Shown here piece by piece: positions 8,329 to 18,388 of a stretch of 64,000 nucleotides of DNA. The stretch spans positions 162,591 to 226,590 of the forward strand of contig NZ_PZJT01000003.1 of NCBI RefSeq assembly GCF_003206135.1, read 5' to 3'. The position numbers and the translations under genes were made by a program. Source of the DNA: Salinicola salarius (GTDB lineage Bacteria; Pseudomonadota; Gammaproteobacteria; Pseudomonadales; Halomonadaceae). The stretch's first letter is position 1. The number at the start of each line of letters is the position of its first letter. The notes under the pieces were generated by a model, which was given only the letters and a program-made list of their open reading frames with translations, was not told the DNA's origin and ran no database searches.

Positions 8329-9706
8329 TACGATTCAAGAACCCCTTGAAAACCGTCAGGAAGATAATTTTAACGTCCATCCATAGCGACCAGTTCTCTA
8401 TATACCAAAGATCGCACTCGATACGCTTGGCCAGATCGGTATCGCCCCGCCAACCGTTGATTTGCGCCCAGCCAGTAATACCGGCCTTAACCATATGCTT
8501 CTGCATATACCCCGGTATTTCGTGTTTGAAGCGTTCAACGAATACCGTGCGTTCCGGGCGTGGCCCGACGATCGACATATCCCCTTTGAGTACGTTGATA
8601 AACTGGGGTAGCTCATCCAGGCTCGTTCGGCGAATGAAAGCACCAAACTTCGTGGTCTTCTTCTTCTTGGCCCCGCCCCATTGCACGCCATCCTTTTCGA
8701 CATCTACAGGCATCGAGCGAAACTTCAACATGTAAAACGGCTTACCATTCCAGCCCACACGCTCCTGACGATAGAAAACAGGGCCGGACGAGGAAAGCCT
8801 GACCCCTATTGCCACCGCGGCGAGTATTGGCGATATCAATATCAGGATCACCAGAGAAATAAAGCGATCTTCCGTCGCTTTCAGTAGCCGGCTCCATCCC
8901 GTCATCGGGGAGCAGCTGAGATCCAGCAAAAAGAGGCCGGCAATATTAGAGACATTATGGTTGATCAACCGGAAGTCGCGCATATCGGGCATATAGCGCA
9001 CGTTCCCCGTCGACAAACTCAAATCCGACTGAATGGCTTTGACGGTCTCGCCTTGGGAGAGCGGCAAGCAAATCCAGACTTCTTCCTCGTCGTGCTCGAT
9101 AGATTCACCAGTACAGTATTTTTCGTTACGAACGCTACCAAGCTCATGGCCTTCATCTTCATCGGTAATCAGAATACGGCCCACATCGAAACCGGCCGAG
9201 GGTATCTCCCGTAAATGGTGATATGCCGTGGCACAAGAATGTGCATCGCCTATCAGCAGGACGGAACGCCGATTACGCCCTTGGGCCCGTAACCGATTGA
9301 TGACCGGATAGGTTACCAAGCGCATTAAAATGCAAAAGACAGTAGCGCCGCTTATCCAAGTAAACAACCAGAAGCGGGAAAAGCTTTCCCCTAACTTGGA
9401 AAAGAAAAGTATGAAAGTGAGTGTACCCCCAACCACCAGAAAAGCGGACAATATCCTGAATATCAACAAGGCTCTTACACGGCCACGCCACGACTGATAG
9501 ACACCAAAGTTGGGCAGCACCAACGCCGACAGGAGGAGCCCTACGATCAGGCCCCACTCATAGCGCTCTACCATCCATAAGCTATCGAAGCGCCACCAAT
9601 AGGCCAACCAACCCGCCAATAATATGGCGGCAAGATCCATCAGGCGAACTACCACGTTTGTATAAGCACCAAAGCCTGTTAAAGGTTTTGCTTTTTTCCC
9701 CATCAA
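8318..9706 (-). CDS. Undecaprenyl-phosphate sugar-1-phosphate transferase (WbaP/WcaJ type)
   Basis: Starts repeat-unit assembly by moving a hexose-1-phosphate from UDP-sugar to undecaprenyl phosphate on the inner membrane. The 462-residue protein has about four N-terminal membrane helices, a CoA-binding-like middle domain, a re-entrant helix near 280-300, and the polyprenyl phosphotransferase catalytic domain with ERVGWNGKPFYMLKFRSM and RRTSLDELPQFINVLKGDM. galE next door makes glucose or galactose the likely first sugar. It is co-transcribed between manC and galE. Confidence 0.9.
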   Translation of the reverse strand: MMGKKAKPLTGFGAYTNVVVRLMDLAAILLAGWLAYWWRFDSLWMVERYEWGLIVGLLLSALVLPNFGVYQSWRGRVRALLIFRILSAFLVVGGTLTFILFFSKLGESFSRFWLFTWISGATVFCILMRLVTYPVINRLRAQGRNRRSVLLIGDAHSCATAYHHLREIPSAGFDVGRILITDEDEGHELGSVRNEKYCTGESIEHDEEEVWICLPLSQGETVKAIQSDLSLSTGNVRYMPDMRDFRLINHNVSNIAGLFLLDLSCSPMTGWSRLLKATEDRFISLVILILISPILAAVAIGVRLSSSGPVFYRQERVGWNGKPFYMLKFRSMPVDVEKDGVQWGGAKKKKTTKFGAFIRRTSLDELPQFINVLKGDMSIVGPRPERTVFVERFKHEIPGYMQKHMVKAGITGWAQINGWRGDTDLAKRIECDLWYIENWSLWMDVKIIFLTVFKGFLNRNAY

Positions 9707-9751
9707 AAAACACCTTTAACAAAAGGCTTTAAGCCACGCGAATGCGACTTA

Positions 9752-11164
9752 TCATCTTCTTCCATATCGATCATCAAACCGCACAATATCATCTTCACCA
9801 AGGTAGGTTCCCGACTGAATTTCAATAAGTTCAAGTGAAACCACACCCGGGTTTTCGAGTGCATGTATCTGCCCAACGGGGATGAAAGTCGACTCATTCT
9901 CGGTAACCAAATAAGTCCTTTCCCCATTGGTGACCCTTGCCGTGCCGGACACGACAACCCAATGCTCCGCACGGTGGTGGTGCATCTGAACGGAGAGTTT
10001 GGCCCCGGGATTTACCGTAATACGCTTGACCTGATAGCGCTGCCCATAATCTACGGAGTCGTAAAACCCCCAGGGGCGGTAGACTTCACGATGGTTCGAA
10101 TGCTCAGCACGACCTGATTGCTTTAACGCGGTCACGATATTTTTAACGTCTTGCACCTTATTTTTGTGTGCCACGAGGACAGCGTCCTTGGTTTCGACTA
10201 TCACCAGGTCGTTGACACCCAGCGTAGCTACGAGGCGATGCTCGGCCTGAACCAAGGTGTTGGACGTACCCTCAGCGAGCACATCTCCATGCAGAACGTT
10301 ATTATCGGCGTCCTTGTCACTAACTTCCCACAGCGCAGACCAAGAGCCAATATCGCTCCACCCAGCATCCAGGCTGACCATGGCAGCGCTATCGGTCTTT
10401 TCCATCACTGCATAGTCTATGGAGTTCTCTGGACAGGCCGTAAAGGCTTCCTTCCCGACTCGAAGGAAGTCGAGGTCTCGCTGCCCTTCGTCGATAGCCC
10501 GTCGACAAGCTACTAGAATATCCGGCGCGTAAAGTTCCAGTTCTTCGATATAGCGGCCGGCCCGGAACAGGAACATGCCACTGTTCCAAAAAAAATCCTC
10601 GGTGGCCAAGTAGCCTTCTGCTGTTGGCAAATCGGGCTTCTCGACAAATCGCGCCACTTCAAAGCCCTGCTCTCCCAAGCCGATTCCCCGCTGGATGTAA
10701 CCGTACCCAGTCTCGGCATGGGTAGGCACGATACCGAAGGTAACCAGCTTGCCTTCTTGTGCCAGCGGCAATGCCGCCTCGATAGCGAGATGAAAAGCAT
10801 CCACCCGTTGAATAACATGATCCGCTGCCAGGATAAGCAGTAACGGGTCTTCTCCACGATCCATGGCATGCAACGCTGCCAGAGCAATCGCAGGGGCAGT
10901 GTTTCGTCCTTCCGGCTCCAGCAAGATTGATGGCTTCTTACCAATCTGACGCACCTGCTCCGCCGCCAGGAAGCGGTGCTCCTCATTGCAGATAAGGATC
11001 GGTTGAGCGCCCGTGAGTCCATCAAGTCGGCTGAGGGTTGACTGCAACATGGATTGATTACCAGCCAAGGGGAGAAACTGCTTGGGATGCAGCTGCCTAG
11101 ATAAAGGCCATAGCCGGGATCCCGTTCCGCCCGCCATGATTACCGGTTGAACTGTTGCATTCAT
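9752..11164 (-). CDS. manC: Mannose-1-phosphate guanylyltransferase / mannose-6-phosphate isomerase
   Basis: Makes GDP-mannose. The 470-residue bifunctional type II protein has an N-terminal nucleotidyltransferase ([12 protein letters not shown] at residues 12-23; FVEKPD in the middle) and a C-terminal cupin isomerase domain ([24 protein letters not shown]) in the last 120 residues. This indicates mannose, or a GDP-mannose-derived sugar such as fucose or rhamnose, in the polysaccharide. It overlaps the upstream glycosyltransferase gene by 4 bases. Confidence 0.93.
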   Translation of the reverse strand: MNATVQPVIMAGGTGSRLWPLSRQLHPKQFLPLAGNQSMLQSTLSRLDGLTGAQPILICNEEHRFLAAEQVRQIGKKPSILLEPEGRNTAPAIALAALHAMDRGEDPLLLILAADHVIQRVDAFHLAIEAALPLAQEGKLVTFGIVPTHAETGYGYIQRGIGLGEQGFEVARFVEKPDLPTAEGYLATEDFFWNSGMFLFRAGRYIEELELYAPDILVACRRAIDEGQRDLDFLRVGKEAFTACPENSIDYAVMEKTDSAAMVSLDAGWSDIGSWSALWEVSDKDADNNVLHGDVLAEGTSNTLVQAEHRLVATLGVNDLVIVETKDAVLVAHKNKVQDVKNIVTALKQSGRAEHSNHREVYRPWGFYDSVDYGQRYQVKRITVNPGAKLSVQMHHHRAEHWVVVSGTARVTNGERTYLVTENESTFIPVGQIHALENPGVVSLELIEIQSGTYLGEDDIVRFDDRYGRR

Positions 11165-12285
11165 TTTTCTCTCTTTCCCTTGAAGAATTCATCACACCGA
11201 GCTTGCACGAATGCCTGAAATGTCTGACGGAATACAGACGTTGAAAATTGTTCGGCATGTCGTCGGATTCGGTGCGGATCGGACTTGAAGGTCGTAGAAA
11301 ACCTTTCGACTGTCGAACAGATCGATGCCTGTGTCTGCTCATGAAAGAACACACCGGTCTCGCCTTCCACAATCGTCTCACATGCTCCCCCCTTCCCAAA
11401 GGCAATCACGGGTGTACCACAGGCCTGTGCTTCCACCGGAATAATGCCAAAATCTTCCTCGGCAGCGAAGACAAATGCCTTGGCGCGAGCCATGTAATCC
11501 CTAAGAACATCAAAAGGTTGGTAGCCGAGAATCTCGATATTAGCTGTAGCTGCCGTCTTGACTTTATCCAATTGTGGCCCATCACCAATCACGACTAGCT
11601 TCTTATCAGGCATTTGCGCGAAGGCACGGACGATAAGGTCGATTTTTTTGTAAGGGACCATGCGAGAGGCAGTAACATAAAAGTCGTCCTTATGCTCGAC
11701 GACATCGAAATCTTCCACCGCCACATTGGGATAAATGGTCGTGGCCTGTCTGCCGTAGACTTTCTTGATCCGCCGGCCGATGTAGTCGCTGTTTGATACA
11801 AAGTGATTAACTCCATTCACCGTCCGAAGATCCCAAAGGCGTATCTTGTGCAAAAGCCAACGGGCCAGCCAGCTCTTAGGTCCCTTGGTCAGCCCTGCCT
11901 CCCGGAGATACTGGTGCTGCATATCCCAAGCATAACGAATAGGTGAGTGGCAATAGCAGATATGCAGTTGATCAGGTCCGGTAATCACCCCCTTGGCCAC
12001 GGCGTGCGAGCTGGAGATCACCAAGTCGTAATCAGATACATTCAGTTGCTCGACGGCCAAGGGCATCAAGGGCAGGTAGCTACGATATTTCTTCTGGGCA
12101 AACGGAAGTCTTTGGATAAAGGAGGTCTCAGCTTTTTTCCCTTGAACGAACCCCCTCTTGCTTTCAGGCAAAAAGTCAACTATTGAGAAGATATCAGCGG
12201 AAGGATAAAGATTGAGAATCTGCTCAACCACACGCTCAGCACCTGCGTAAGTAATCAACCAATCATGAACAATTGCTACTCTCAT
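11161..12285 (-). CDS. Glycosyltransferase family 4 (WbaZ/mannosyltransferase-like)
   Basis: Cytoplasmic retaining glycosyltransferase of the GT-B fold, 374 residues. The N-terminus [10 protein letters not shown] followed by [10 protein letters not shown] is typical of WbaZ-like mannosyltransferases, and the C-terminal donor domain has [18 protein letters not shown]. With manC as neighbour a mannosyl transfer is plausible but not shown. Four-base overlaps with both neighbours place it in a coupled operon. Confidence 0.82.
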   Translation of the reverse strand: MRVAIVHDWLITYAGAERVVEQILNLYPSADIFSIVDFLPESKRGFVQGKKAETSFIQRLPFAQKKYRSYLPLMPLAVEQLNVSDYDLVISSSHAVAKGVITGPDQLHICYCHSPIRYAWDMQHQYLREAGLTKGPKSWLARWLLHKIRLWDLRTVNGVNHFVSNSDYIGRRIKKVYGRQATTIYPNVAVEDFDVVEHKDDFYVTASRMVPYKKIDLIVRAFAQMPDKKLVVIGDGPQLDKVKTAATANIEILGYQPFDVLRDYMARAKAFVFAAEEDFGIIPVEAQACGTPVIAFGKGGACETIVEGETGVFFHEQTQASICSTVERFSTTFKSDPHRIRRHAEQFSTSVFRQTFQAFVQARCDEFFKGKREK

Positions 12286-13457
12286 AATGATGTCTCACCA
12301 CTCTCGATCAGCGATAGCATACGCTTTGTCCGAACCTCATACGTCTGCTCACGTGCAACGTTTAAGCGTTCCTCCAAGGGGAAAACATTACCTGAAAGTA
12401 TTTCTTCAACAGCAGATACAAAATCCTCCTTTGTTTTTGCAACTTCTACAATGTGATGAAAATCACGCAGGGCTTTAAGATCAACGCTAACAACAGGACA
12501 ACCTGCTGCCAGATACTCAGAAAATTTCATCGGGAACATTGCATCAGTATATTCATTAACGTGATTTGGCAATAGCGCCACATCAATACCTTTAAGGTAA
12601 GCTGGAAGGTTCTTATAAGACCGTGGTCCTAACAGATGCACATTTTCCAACCCATCAAGCAAGGAACTATCCGTCCATGGATCGCCTTCGCCCACCTCTC
12701 CAATCAACACAACAGACCATTCAGGATGAGATTCAGCAAGATGACGAAGCAAAGAGAAATCTATTTTGTAACCACTAATTGCGCCAATAAACCCAAGCCT
12801 AGGTTTTGGCAACGCTAACAAATCGTCAGGAACTATCAAATCAGAGTTCAAAGCTTTATTGAAATGATCAAAATCAGCAACATTAGGAAAATAATGGGTA
12901 TTGGGGTTCCATGCACCTCGTGTCTCTTGCAGTCTCGGCGAGGTTGTGAAAATGATATCAACCTGCTCTGAAAGGCACCGCTCAGAAGTTTCTAAAAGTT
13001 TAACCGGCATACCGGGTTGTGCCTTTATCTCATCGACACAGTGATAAACCCTGTACGAAAATTTAGACAAGTCAAAAAACTCGGTTGTCAGAGGGTTATA
13101 TGTCCACAACCACGACTTCTTAAAACCCAATACCGAAGACCAAAAACACAAGCCTGTTGACAGTAACATTCGATTAATTTTTCTAATAGATTTTCTATCA
13201 TGCCATGGCAGAATAATAGGAGACCAAACCCATAAATTATCTCGAACTTTCCGAGGAGGACGAACCGCCTTGCACAACCGCTTAGCAATTCTTTTCAAAT
13301 CACGAGCACTTGCACTAGGACGACGCAGACCTAGAGAATCTATGTAAAGAACGCGACGCCCCATTCTGGCAAGCTCAACCGCAACGTGCTGTTTATTAGT
13401 CCAAAAAGGATTATCCCAGTCCCCTGTAGATAGTAAAACTATAGCTTTATAATCCAC
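12282..13457 (-). CDS. Glycosyltransferase (GT-B, family 1/4-like)
   Basis: The 391-residue protein opens with VLLSTGDWDNPFWTNKQHVA, typical of a glycosyltransferase group often found in exopolysaccharide loci. The C-terminal donor-binding region is MFPMKFSEYLAAGCPVVSVD. Base composition turns AT-rich here, unlike the neighbouring manC. Donor and acceptor sugars cannot be told from sequence. Confidence 0.78.
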   Translation of the reverse strand: MDYKAIVLLSTGDWDNPFWTNKQHVAVELARMGRRVLYIDSLGLRRPSASARDLKRIAKRLCKAVRPPRKVRDNLWVWSPIILPWHDRKSIRKINRMLLSTGLCFWSSVLGFKKSWLWTYNPLTTEFFDLSKFSYRVYHCVDEIKAQPGMPVKLLETSERCLSEQVDIIFTTSPRLQETRGAWNPNTHYFPNVADFDHFNKALNSDLIVPDDLLALPKPRLGFIGAISGYKIDFSLLRHLAESHPEWSVVLIGEVGEGDPWTDSSLLDGLENVHLLGPRSYKNLPAYLKGIDVALLPNHVNEYTDAMFPMKFSEYLAAGCPVVSVDLKALRDFHHIVEVAKTKEDFVSAVEEILSGNVFPLEERLNVAREQTYEVRTKRMLSLIESGETSL

Positions 13458-13466
13458 TTCAACCTC

Positions 13467-14966
13467 TTAATTTCGGCGAAACAAGCGGAGCATGCTCTTA
13501 CGGAAATGCGGAACGGCCAAAATACACAAAAACCAATAAAGCAAAAAAACCATGGTAACCACGATCAATTCCTGAAACAAATCGTTAGATCGAGGCAGAG
13601 ATGAATTAATTAAAAAATACCCAATGGCAGCAAAGAACAAGAACCAGCCACGCTCAAAAAAATCCCTCCAGAGCCCTAAAGCTGACAGAGTGCCGACCAG
13701 CAGTATCAGACCATAAACAGAATTGCCAAGGCCAAGAGTCAGAGCGCCAAGTTTTGAATAAAGCAAAAGATTAAAAGCAGCATTAGCAAACAAGGAAAGC
13801 ATCATTACTTTTAGAACCACACCATTGCGACGCTGAGCATTCAATGCCTTGATTAGCACATAACCTACAACTTGGGCCCACACCCCCACTGAAGCGCCAA
13901 TCAATATATCGGCCGTTACGGCAACCGAATTTGTGTTGAATGCGCCTCGAGAATACATCATCTCTACTACAGCATGGGCATTAAAAGAAAGAAAAGCAGC
14001 AATAGGTACAGCTAGTAATAGAATTGGTGTGAGAATTTCAACTAAATGCTGCTTCATATGCTCATTAGACATCTCGCTCCAGCGGCCCAAACCTGCGAAG
14101 GCAACAGGCATAGAAATCAGTAAAATCACAGTTTCACTTATAAATTTGGCATAGTCTATACTCGAAAGTACAGCCAAACCTATAAGTGAGCCGACCGCAC
14201 GTTCAATAGCAATATTCCCCTGCAAAAGTATAGGTAAAAGAAGTAACGGCCGAAGAGTCCGCCAAAAACCGGAAAGGACTTCCTTAACACTTAACCAAGC
14301 CCATTCATTTGGCATTTTCAAAAATCCTTTGTGATATGATCTAAACAACACACCAAAAAAGAACATCACATAGGAAAGTGTAAAACCCCAGGCTAGCAAC
14401 CTAGCATTGCCCAAAGAAAAGGCCGCAATCGCTCCAGCTATTAACCCTATATTTTGCAGAGACGGGCGAATAGCCATGGGCAGAAAATCCTCATTGGCCA
14501 TTCCTAGGAACATCAGTAAAGCTGAGAAAAGGTAGAACGTTACACCTACTGCCATGACCCTTAGCATATCAACGGCTAACGCAGACACGGCTTTAGGAAG
14601 CCCTGGCGCCAACAATCCAATCCACTGTTCAGCAGCAAGCCATAGTCCACTAGTTAGCAGTAGCGTTATAAAGCCAAACAAGATAAAAATGGACCAAAAA
14701 AGCGTTTGCGCTGAATCCCTAGAAACAGACAAAAGCTGCCTGTACTGAGGCACGAAGGCTGAGTTTAGGCTGTCGCTGGTTAAGAAATTTATCGGGACAA
14801 GCGTTCCAGTTTGAGCTACGCGGTAGGCACCAATAACCTGTCCTGTTCCGAAAAAATAAGCAGTCAATATTTCCCGAAAAACTCCGAGAGCTTTGGAAAA
14901 TACATTGCCACCCAACAATTGAAAAATTGCTTTACGCAAACTTTTTTTTCTCTTCTTGTATTTCAC
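13467..14966 (-). CDS. Oligosaccharide flippase (MurJ/Wzx-like, MOP superfamily)
   Basis: Predicted to flip the undecaprenyl-linked repeat unit to the periplasm. About 14 hydrophobic helices are visible, and the N-terminal region (FREILTAYFFGTGQVIGAYRV) is MurJ/MviN-like rather than classical Wzx. The open frame extends to 15023, but the extra residues lie within the upstream gene and are not conserved-looking. I chose the in-frame GTG at 14966 giving 499 residues, with a 35-base overlap; the ribosome binding site is weak, so the start is uncertain. AT-rich. Confidence 0.75.
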   Translation of the reverse strand: MKYKKRKKSLRKAIFQLLGGNVFSKALGVFREILTAYFFGTGQVIGAYRVAQTGTLVPINFLTSDSLNSAFVPQYRQLLSVSRDSAQTLFWSIFILFGFITLLLTSGLWLAAEQWIGLLAPGLPKAVSALAVDMLRVMAVGVTFYLFSALLMFLGMANEDFLPMAIRPSLQNIGLIAGAIAAFSLGNARLLAWGFTLSYVMFFFGVLFRSYHKGFLKMPNEWAWLSVKEVLSGFWRTLRPLLLLPILLQGNIAIERAVGSLIGLAVLSSIDYAKFISETVILLISMPVAFAGLGRWSEMSNEHMKQHLVEILTPILLLAVPIAAFLSFNAHAVVEMMYSRGAFNTNSVAVTADILIGASVGVWAQVVGYVLIKALNAQRRNGVVLKVMMLSLFANAAFNLLLYSKLGALTLGLGNSVYGLILLVGTLSALGLWRDFFERGWFLFFAAIGYFLINSSLPRSNDLFQELIVVTMVFLLYWFLCILAVPHFRKSMLRLFRRN

Positions 14967-16080
14967 GCGCAAGCTCAAGGTACTTCTCTGAAATCTTTTC
15001 CCAAGAATATCCCAAGGCAACATCTCTAGCTTTGGTCTTCATTCTAGCAAGATTATCAGAATCGCTTAGCAGTAGATTTATCTTGCTGGCGACATCTTTA
15101 GAGTTTCTATCAATAAATAAACCATTTATTCCATTCTCCAAAAATTCTGGTATACCAGCAACAGGAGTCATAAGGGCAGGCAGTCCACAGGCCATAGCTT
15201 CTAAACCAACTAATGGCCATGCTTCATAATAGGTTGGAAGAATAAAGGCGTCACTAGCATTCATTAAACCTGGGATATCAGATCGCACTCCCAAAAACAG
15301 GACCCTCTCATCAACACCCAGCTGCTCTGACAAACTCTTGAATCTTCTTACTTCCTGCTCCCCGCCCCCACCTACAACTAACAACCTGACACCACTACAA
15401 ACATGCGGCATTGCCTCCAAAATAAATCTCAAACCTTTTCTTTCAAATTCATGCCCTACAAATATGATAACAAACTCATACTCTAAAATACCCAGCTCTT
15501 GCCTAATCCTTTTCCTAGAACACAGATCGACTGAGAATCGCACAACATCAACCCCATTAGGTATCAGTGAAATCCTGCTTTTAGCTTTAGGGTAGACGCT
15601 CAAAAGCTCAGAGGCATCTGACTGACTAAAGCAGACAATCCTTTTTGGAACAAAGATATTAAACCTTACCCATTCCCTAATCAGAAGAAACAGATGAATT
15701 GGATTTCTAATCATCATCCTAAAAGGTGACGGGGAGCTAAAAAGCATCGCCCGGTGAAGGCCATGATTTATATAAACATCTCCAAACATAACGTCGCTAT
15801 GGCAAAAAATAATTTTTCCTTTTTCGCGACGCTTTTTCCCAAAAAGCTTTATGGACCCAACAACGCTATACACAACAACATCGCACAGCAACTTCAGCTT
15901 TTTCCTGAAAAAGCTTCTCTCTACCCTGCGATCACTTATACCAACATCTTTGCTAGTAAATCTTAAAGTTTTAATACCTTTTTTCTTAAACTCGTTCTCC
16001 AGCGCATAAGCAACACCGGAAACTCCCCCACCAGACCTTATCTCACGTGCACACTGAACGATTTCTATCTCACAATTCAC
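14932..16080 (-). CDS. Glycosyltransferase family 4
   Basis: A 382-residue GT-B enzyme. The acceptor domain begins EIVQCAREIRSGGGVSGVAYAL and the donor domain carries the family 4 motif EAWPLVGLEAMACGLPALM with the conserved E-x7-E pattern. Its stop overlaps the flippase gene and its start overlaps the next glycosyltransferase by 4 bases. Strongly AT-rich with many AAA and TTT codons, unlike the window's housekeeping genes. Confidence 0.85.
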   Translation of the reverse strand: MNCEIEIVQCAREIRSGGGVSGVAYALENEFKKKGIKTLRFTSKDVGISDRRVERSFFRKKLKLLCDVVVYSVVGSIKLFGKKRREKGKIIFCHSDVMFGDVYINHGLHRAMLFSSPSPFRMMIRNPIHLFLLIREWVRFNIFVPKRIVCFSQSDASELLSVYPKAKSRISLIPNGVDVVRFSVDLCSRKRIRQELGILEYEFVIIFVGHEFERKGLRFILEAMPHVCSGVRLLVVGGGGEQEVRRFKSLSEQLGVDERVLFLGVRSDIPGLMNASDAFILPTYYEAWPLVGLEAMACGLPALMTPVAGIPEFLENGINGLFIDRNSKDVASKINLLLSDSDNLARMKTKARDVALGYSWEKISEKYLELAREIQEEKKKFA

Positions 16081-17258
16081 TTGGCGCCTCCGTGTGACAA
16101 ATCAAGCTCGCCCAAGTATGAAGATGCCGCGTTCTTAAGAGAGAGCGGTGATGGTAAAAGGCTTATTTTTTTAACTTGTCTTGGAGAATTAAGGTGCTTC
16201 TGCAAAAATTTAACGATCATCTCTTGATCGTCAGGAAGAACCAATTCAACTTGAGCTGCGAAAGGTATCATCAAATAATCGGAAACAATGCAAGGGAGAC
16301 CACACGCTAACGCTTCTAAAACGTTCAAGGGAAGACCTTCGACACGTTTTGTTAAAAACAAGAAAACATCAGCAGCGCACAGATACTCAGCTAATTCAAA
16401 CCGTTCCAACGCACCCAGAAAACGAACATTTCCTTCAACACCAAGATCATGTACTAACGCTTGTAAATACTCTCTTTCAGGCCCATCACCAGCAATCAAG
16501 TATACAGCGTCCGGATTGCTCTCTAAAAATTTAGCAAACGCTTTTACCCCCTGATCCACTCCTTTCTGAGCATGTAGTCGGCTTGCCGAAATTACGACCG
16601 GGACCGTTTCTGATATATCGAGAAACTTTCGCAGATTAATTCTGGCTTCATATGATGGATAAAAAACCTTGGTATCAATACCATTACTGATCAGATGAAC
16701 TTTTTCCTCTGCCAACACCCAACGCAAAGGAGCTCGCGTCAGATCCATACGCACCCTTTCTCCGACAGCAATAACTGAATCGAATTTACGATACGCAAAA
16801 ATATCTTTCGGAAGCCAGACTAAATTTTTAATAGAGCTCAATATGCTACGTACTCGCTTGCTTCTCCACTTGGAGATTACTTCTCCCCAAGATGTACCGT
16901 GCGCCTGCATAATAAAGGGAACATCTGGAAACTGCTTCTTGAGTGGCAAAATGCCGAAAGCTGCAGCGCTGACACTGAGAACGCCGAGGGTGGTGCCCAT
17001 ACAATGCTCTGAGAAATAACGACGTGATGCTTGCCACCAAGTCCGTGAATAACGACCAGATGGAGTATTCGACAAAGGAACTACTTTTACGCCATCTTGC
17101 AGGAAGCACTCATGCTGATCAGGTAATGATGTAGTAATAACACGCACCGGGTATTTCAGTCGTGCAAATTCGACTGCCAAATCCCATGCGACGACTTCCA
17201 TGCCTCCCATTCCATGATGTGGCAGTGAACGTGATAAAATAACGATTTCTTTTCTCAC
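16077..17258 (-). CDS. Glycosyltransferase family 4
   Basis: A 393-residue GT-B enzyme with GMGGMEVVAWDLAVEFARL at the N-terminus (glycine-rich acceptor-domain loop) and EGLPLNVLEALACGLPCIV in the donor domain (E-x7-E motif). It overlaps both neighbours by 4 bases. Substrate unknown; AT-rich. Confidence 0.85.
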   Translation of the reverse strand: MRKEIVILSRSLPHHGMGGMEVVAWDLAVEFARLKYPVRVITTSLPDQHECFLQDGVKVVPLSNTPSGRYSRTWWQASRRYFSEHCMGTTLGVLSVSAAAFGILPLKKQFPDVPFIMQAHGTSWGEVISKWRSKRVRSILSSIKNLVWLPKDIFAYRKFDSVIAVGERVRMDLTRAPLRWVLAEEKVHLISNGIDTKVFYPSYEARINLRKFLDISETVPVVISASRLHAQKGVDQGVKAFAKFLESNPDAVYLIAGDGPEREYLQALVHDLGVEGNVRFLGALERFELAEYLCAADVFLFLTKRVEGLPLNVLEALACGLPCIVSDYLMIPFAAQVELVLPDDQEMIVKFLQKHLNSPRQVKKISLLPSPLSLKNAASSYLGELDLSHGGAK

Positions 17259-18388
17259 CTAAGCACCTGATCATAAATAGCTTCCAGCTTATTCGTTTGC
17301 TGGTGAATATTAAACCTCTCCTTACAAAAAGAACGAGCTTTTTCCCCCATAGCATTTCGCTCATGTTCATTACTTAATAAAAACTTCATTCTATCGGCCA
17401 AAGTATATACATCTCGTTCCTTGACCAAGAAACCTGTCTGAGAATCTATAATAGCTTCGGGGATTCCCCCATGCTGGGTTCCAATTATTGGTTTGCCTAA
17501 AGCCGCCGCTTCAAGTATTACCATTCCTAGCCCTTCCGCATCTCCGCTATTAGCAGTCACGCTTGGTAAAACCAACATGGCAGCTCGGCGCATAGCAGAC
17601 ATTACGTACTCATGAGATTTTGCACCTCGAAAATGCACTTTTTCCTTAATTCCTAATGTTTCTGACAAAGATTCCAAGGAATTGCGTAAAGGCCCATCAC
17701 CAACAATAACAAGTACTGCGTCAGTATACAAAGAGGTAATCATTGAAAAAGCTCGTATCAAGTATTCCGTGCCCTTTTTCTCTACTAGCCGCGCCACATG
17801 TAAAACTTCTAGCCCTTCGTCATTCTGTTTAAGCGGAAAAATTGAATCAGTATCTATACCAATGTAATGTACGTGCGTTCGCTCTTCAGGAAAGCCCAAT
17901 TGGAGCACACGTTGTCGAATAAAATCTGACACACACAGAAAAACATCACCCCGTTGAGCCAACTGATCTCGTAGTAGCGCATAATTTATCCATGATGGGG
18001 AGCGCGAAGTTAATAAGTTTCTTGCTGATAACGTGGCGTCGAAACCATGAAAAGTTGTAACTAGCGGCACACGTAGCTTACGTGCAAGCGGTAAGGCATA
18101 GACGGCTTCAACGCCAAAATGAGCATGTATTAGTATTGGGCGATTTTCCTCCAGTATGTATAAATAAGGGCGAGGATCACGAGTTAAAACTTGCCATATT
18201 TTCCGTGAGATACGACGTTGCCCGGGAAGATCGGACAAGGTAAGGGAACAAGATCCTAATGGTGCTTCTCCAAATCTACTTCGACCTAAATAGAGAGGAG
18301 TATATTTCCTATACTGTTCAGCTTGCTGGGTAATAAATGGCTCAGACACCTTGAATAATTGGTGGCGAAAGACAGCTACTTTATTCAT
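17255..18388 (-). CDS. Glycosyltransferase family 4 (WcaL/AmsK-like)
   Basis: A 377-residue GT-B enzyme. The N-terminal SEPFITQQAEQYRKY, the HAHFGVEAVYALPLARKL stretch and EGLGMVILEAAALGKPIIGTQHGGIPE resemble the colanic acid/amylovoran transferases WcaL and AmsK. It likely adds one of the later sugars of the repeat unit; which sugar is unknown. It starts 4 bases inside the polymerase gene. Confidence 0.85.
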   Translation of the reverse strand: MNKVAVFRHQLFKVSEPFITQQAEQYRKYTPLYLGRSRFGEAPLGSCSLTLSDLPGQRRISRKIWQVLTRDPRPYLYILEENRPILIHAHFGVEAVYALPLARKLRVPLVTTFHGFDATLSARNLLTSRSPSWINYALLRDQLAQRGDVFLCVSDFIRQRVLQLGFPEERTHVHYIGIDTDSIFPLKQNDEGLEVLHVARLVEKKGTEYLIRAFSMITSLYTDAVLVIVGDGPLRNSLESLSETLGIKEKVHFRGAKSHEYVMSAMRRAAMLVLPSVTANSGDAEGLGMVILEAAALGKPIIGTQHGGIPEAIIDSQTGFLVKERDVYTLADRMKFLLSNEHERNAMGEKARSFCKERFNIHQQTNKLEAIYDQVLR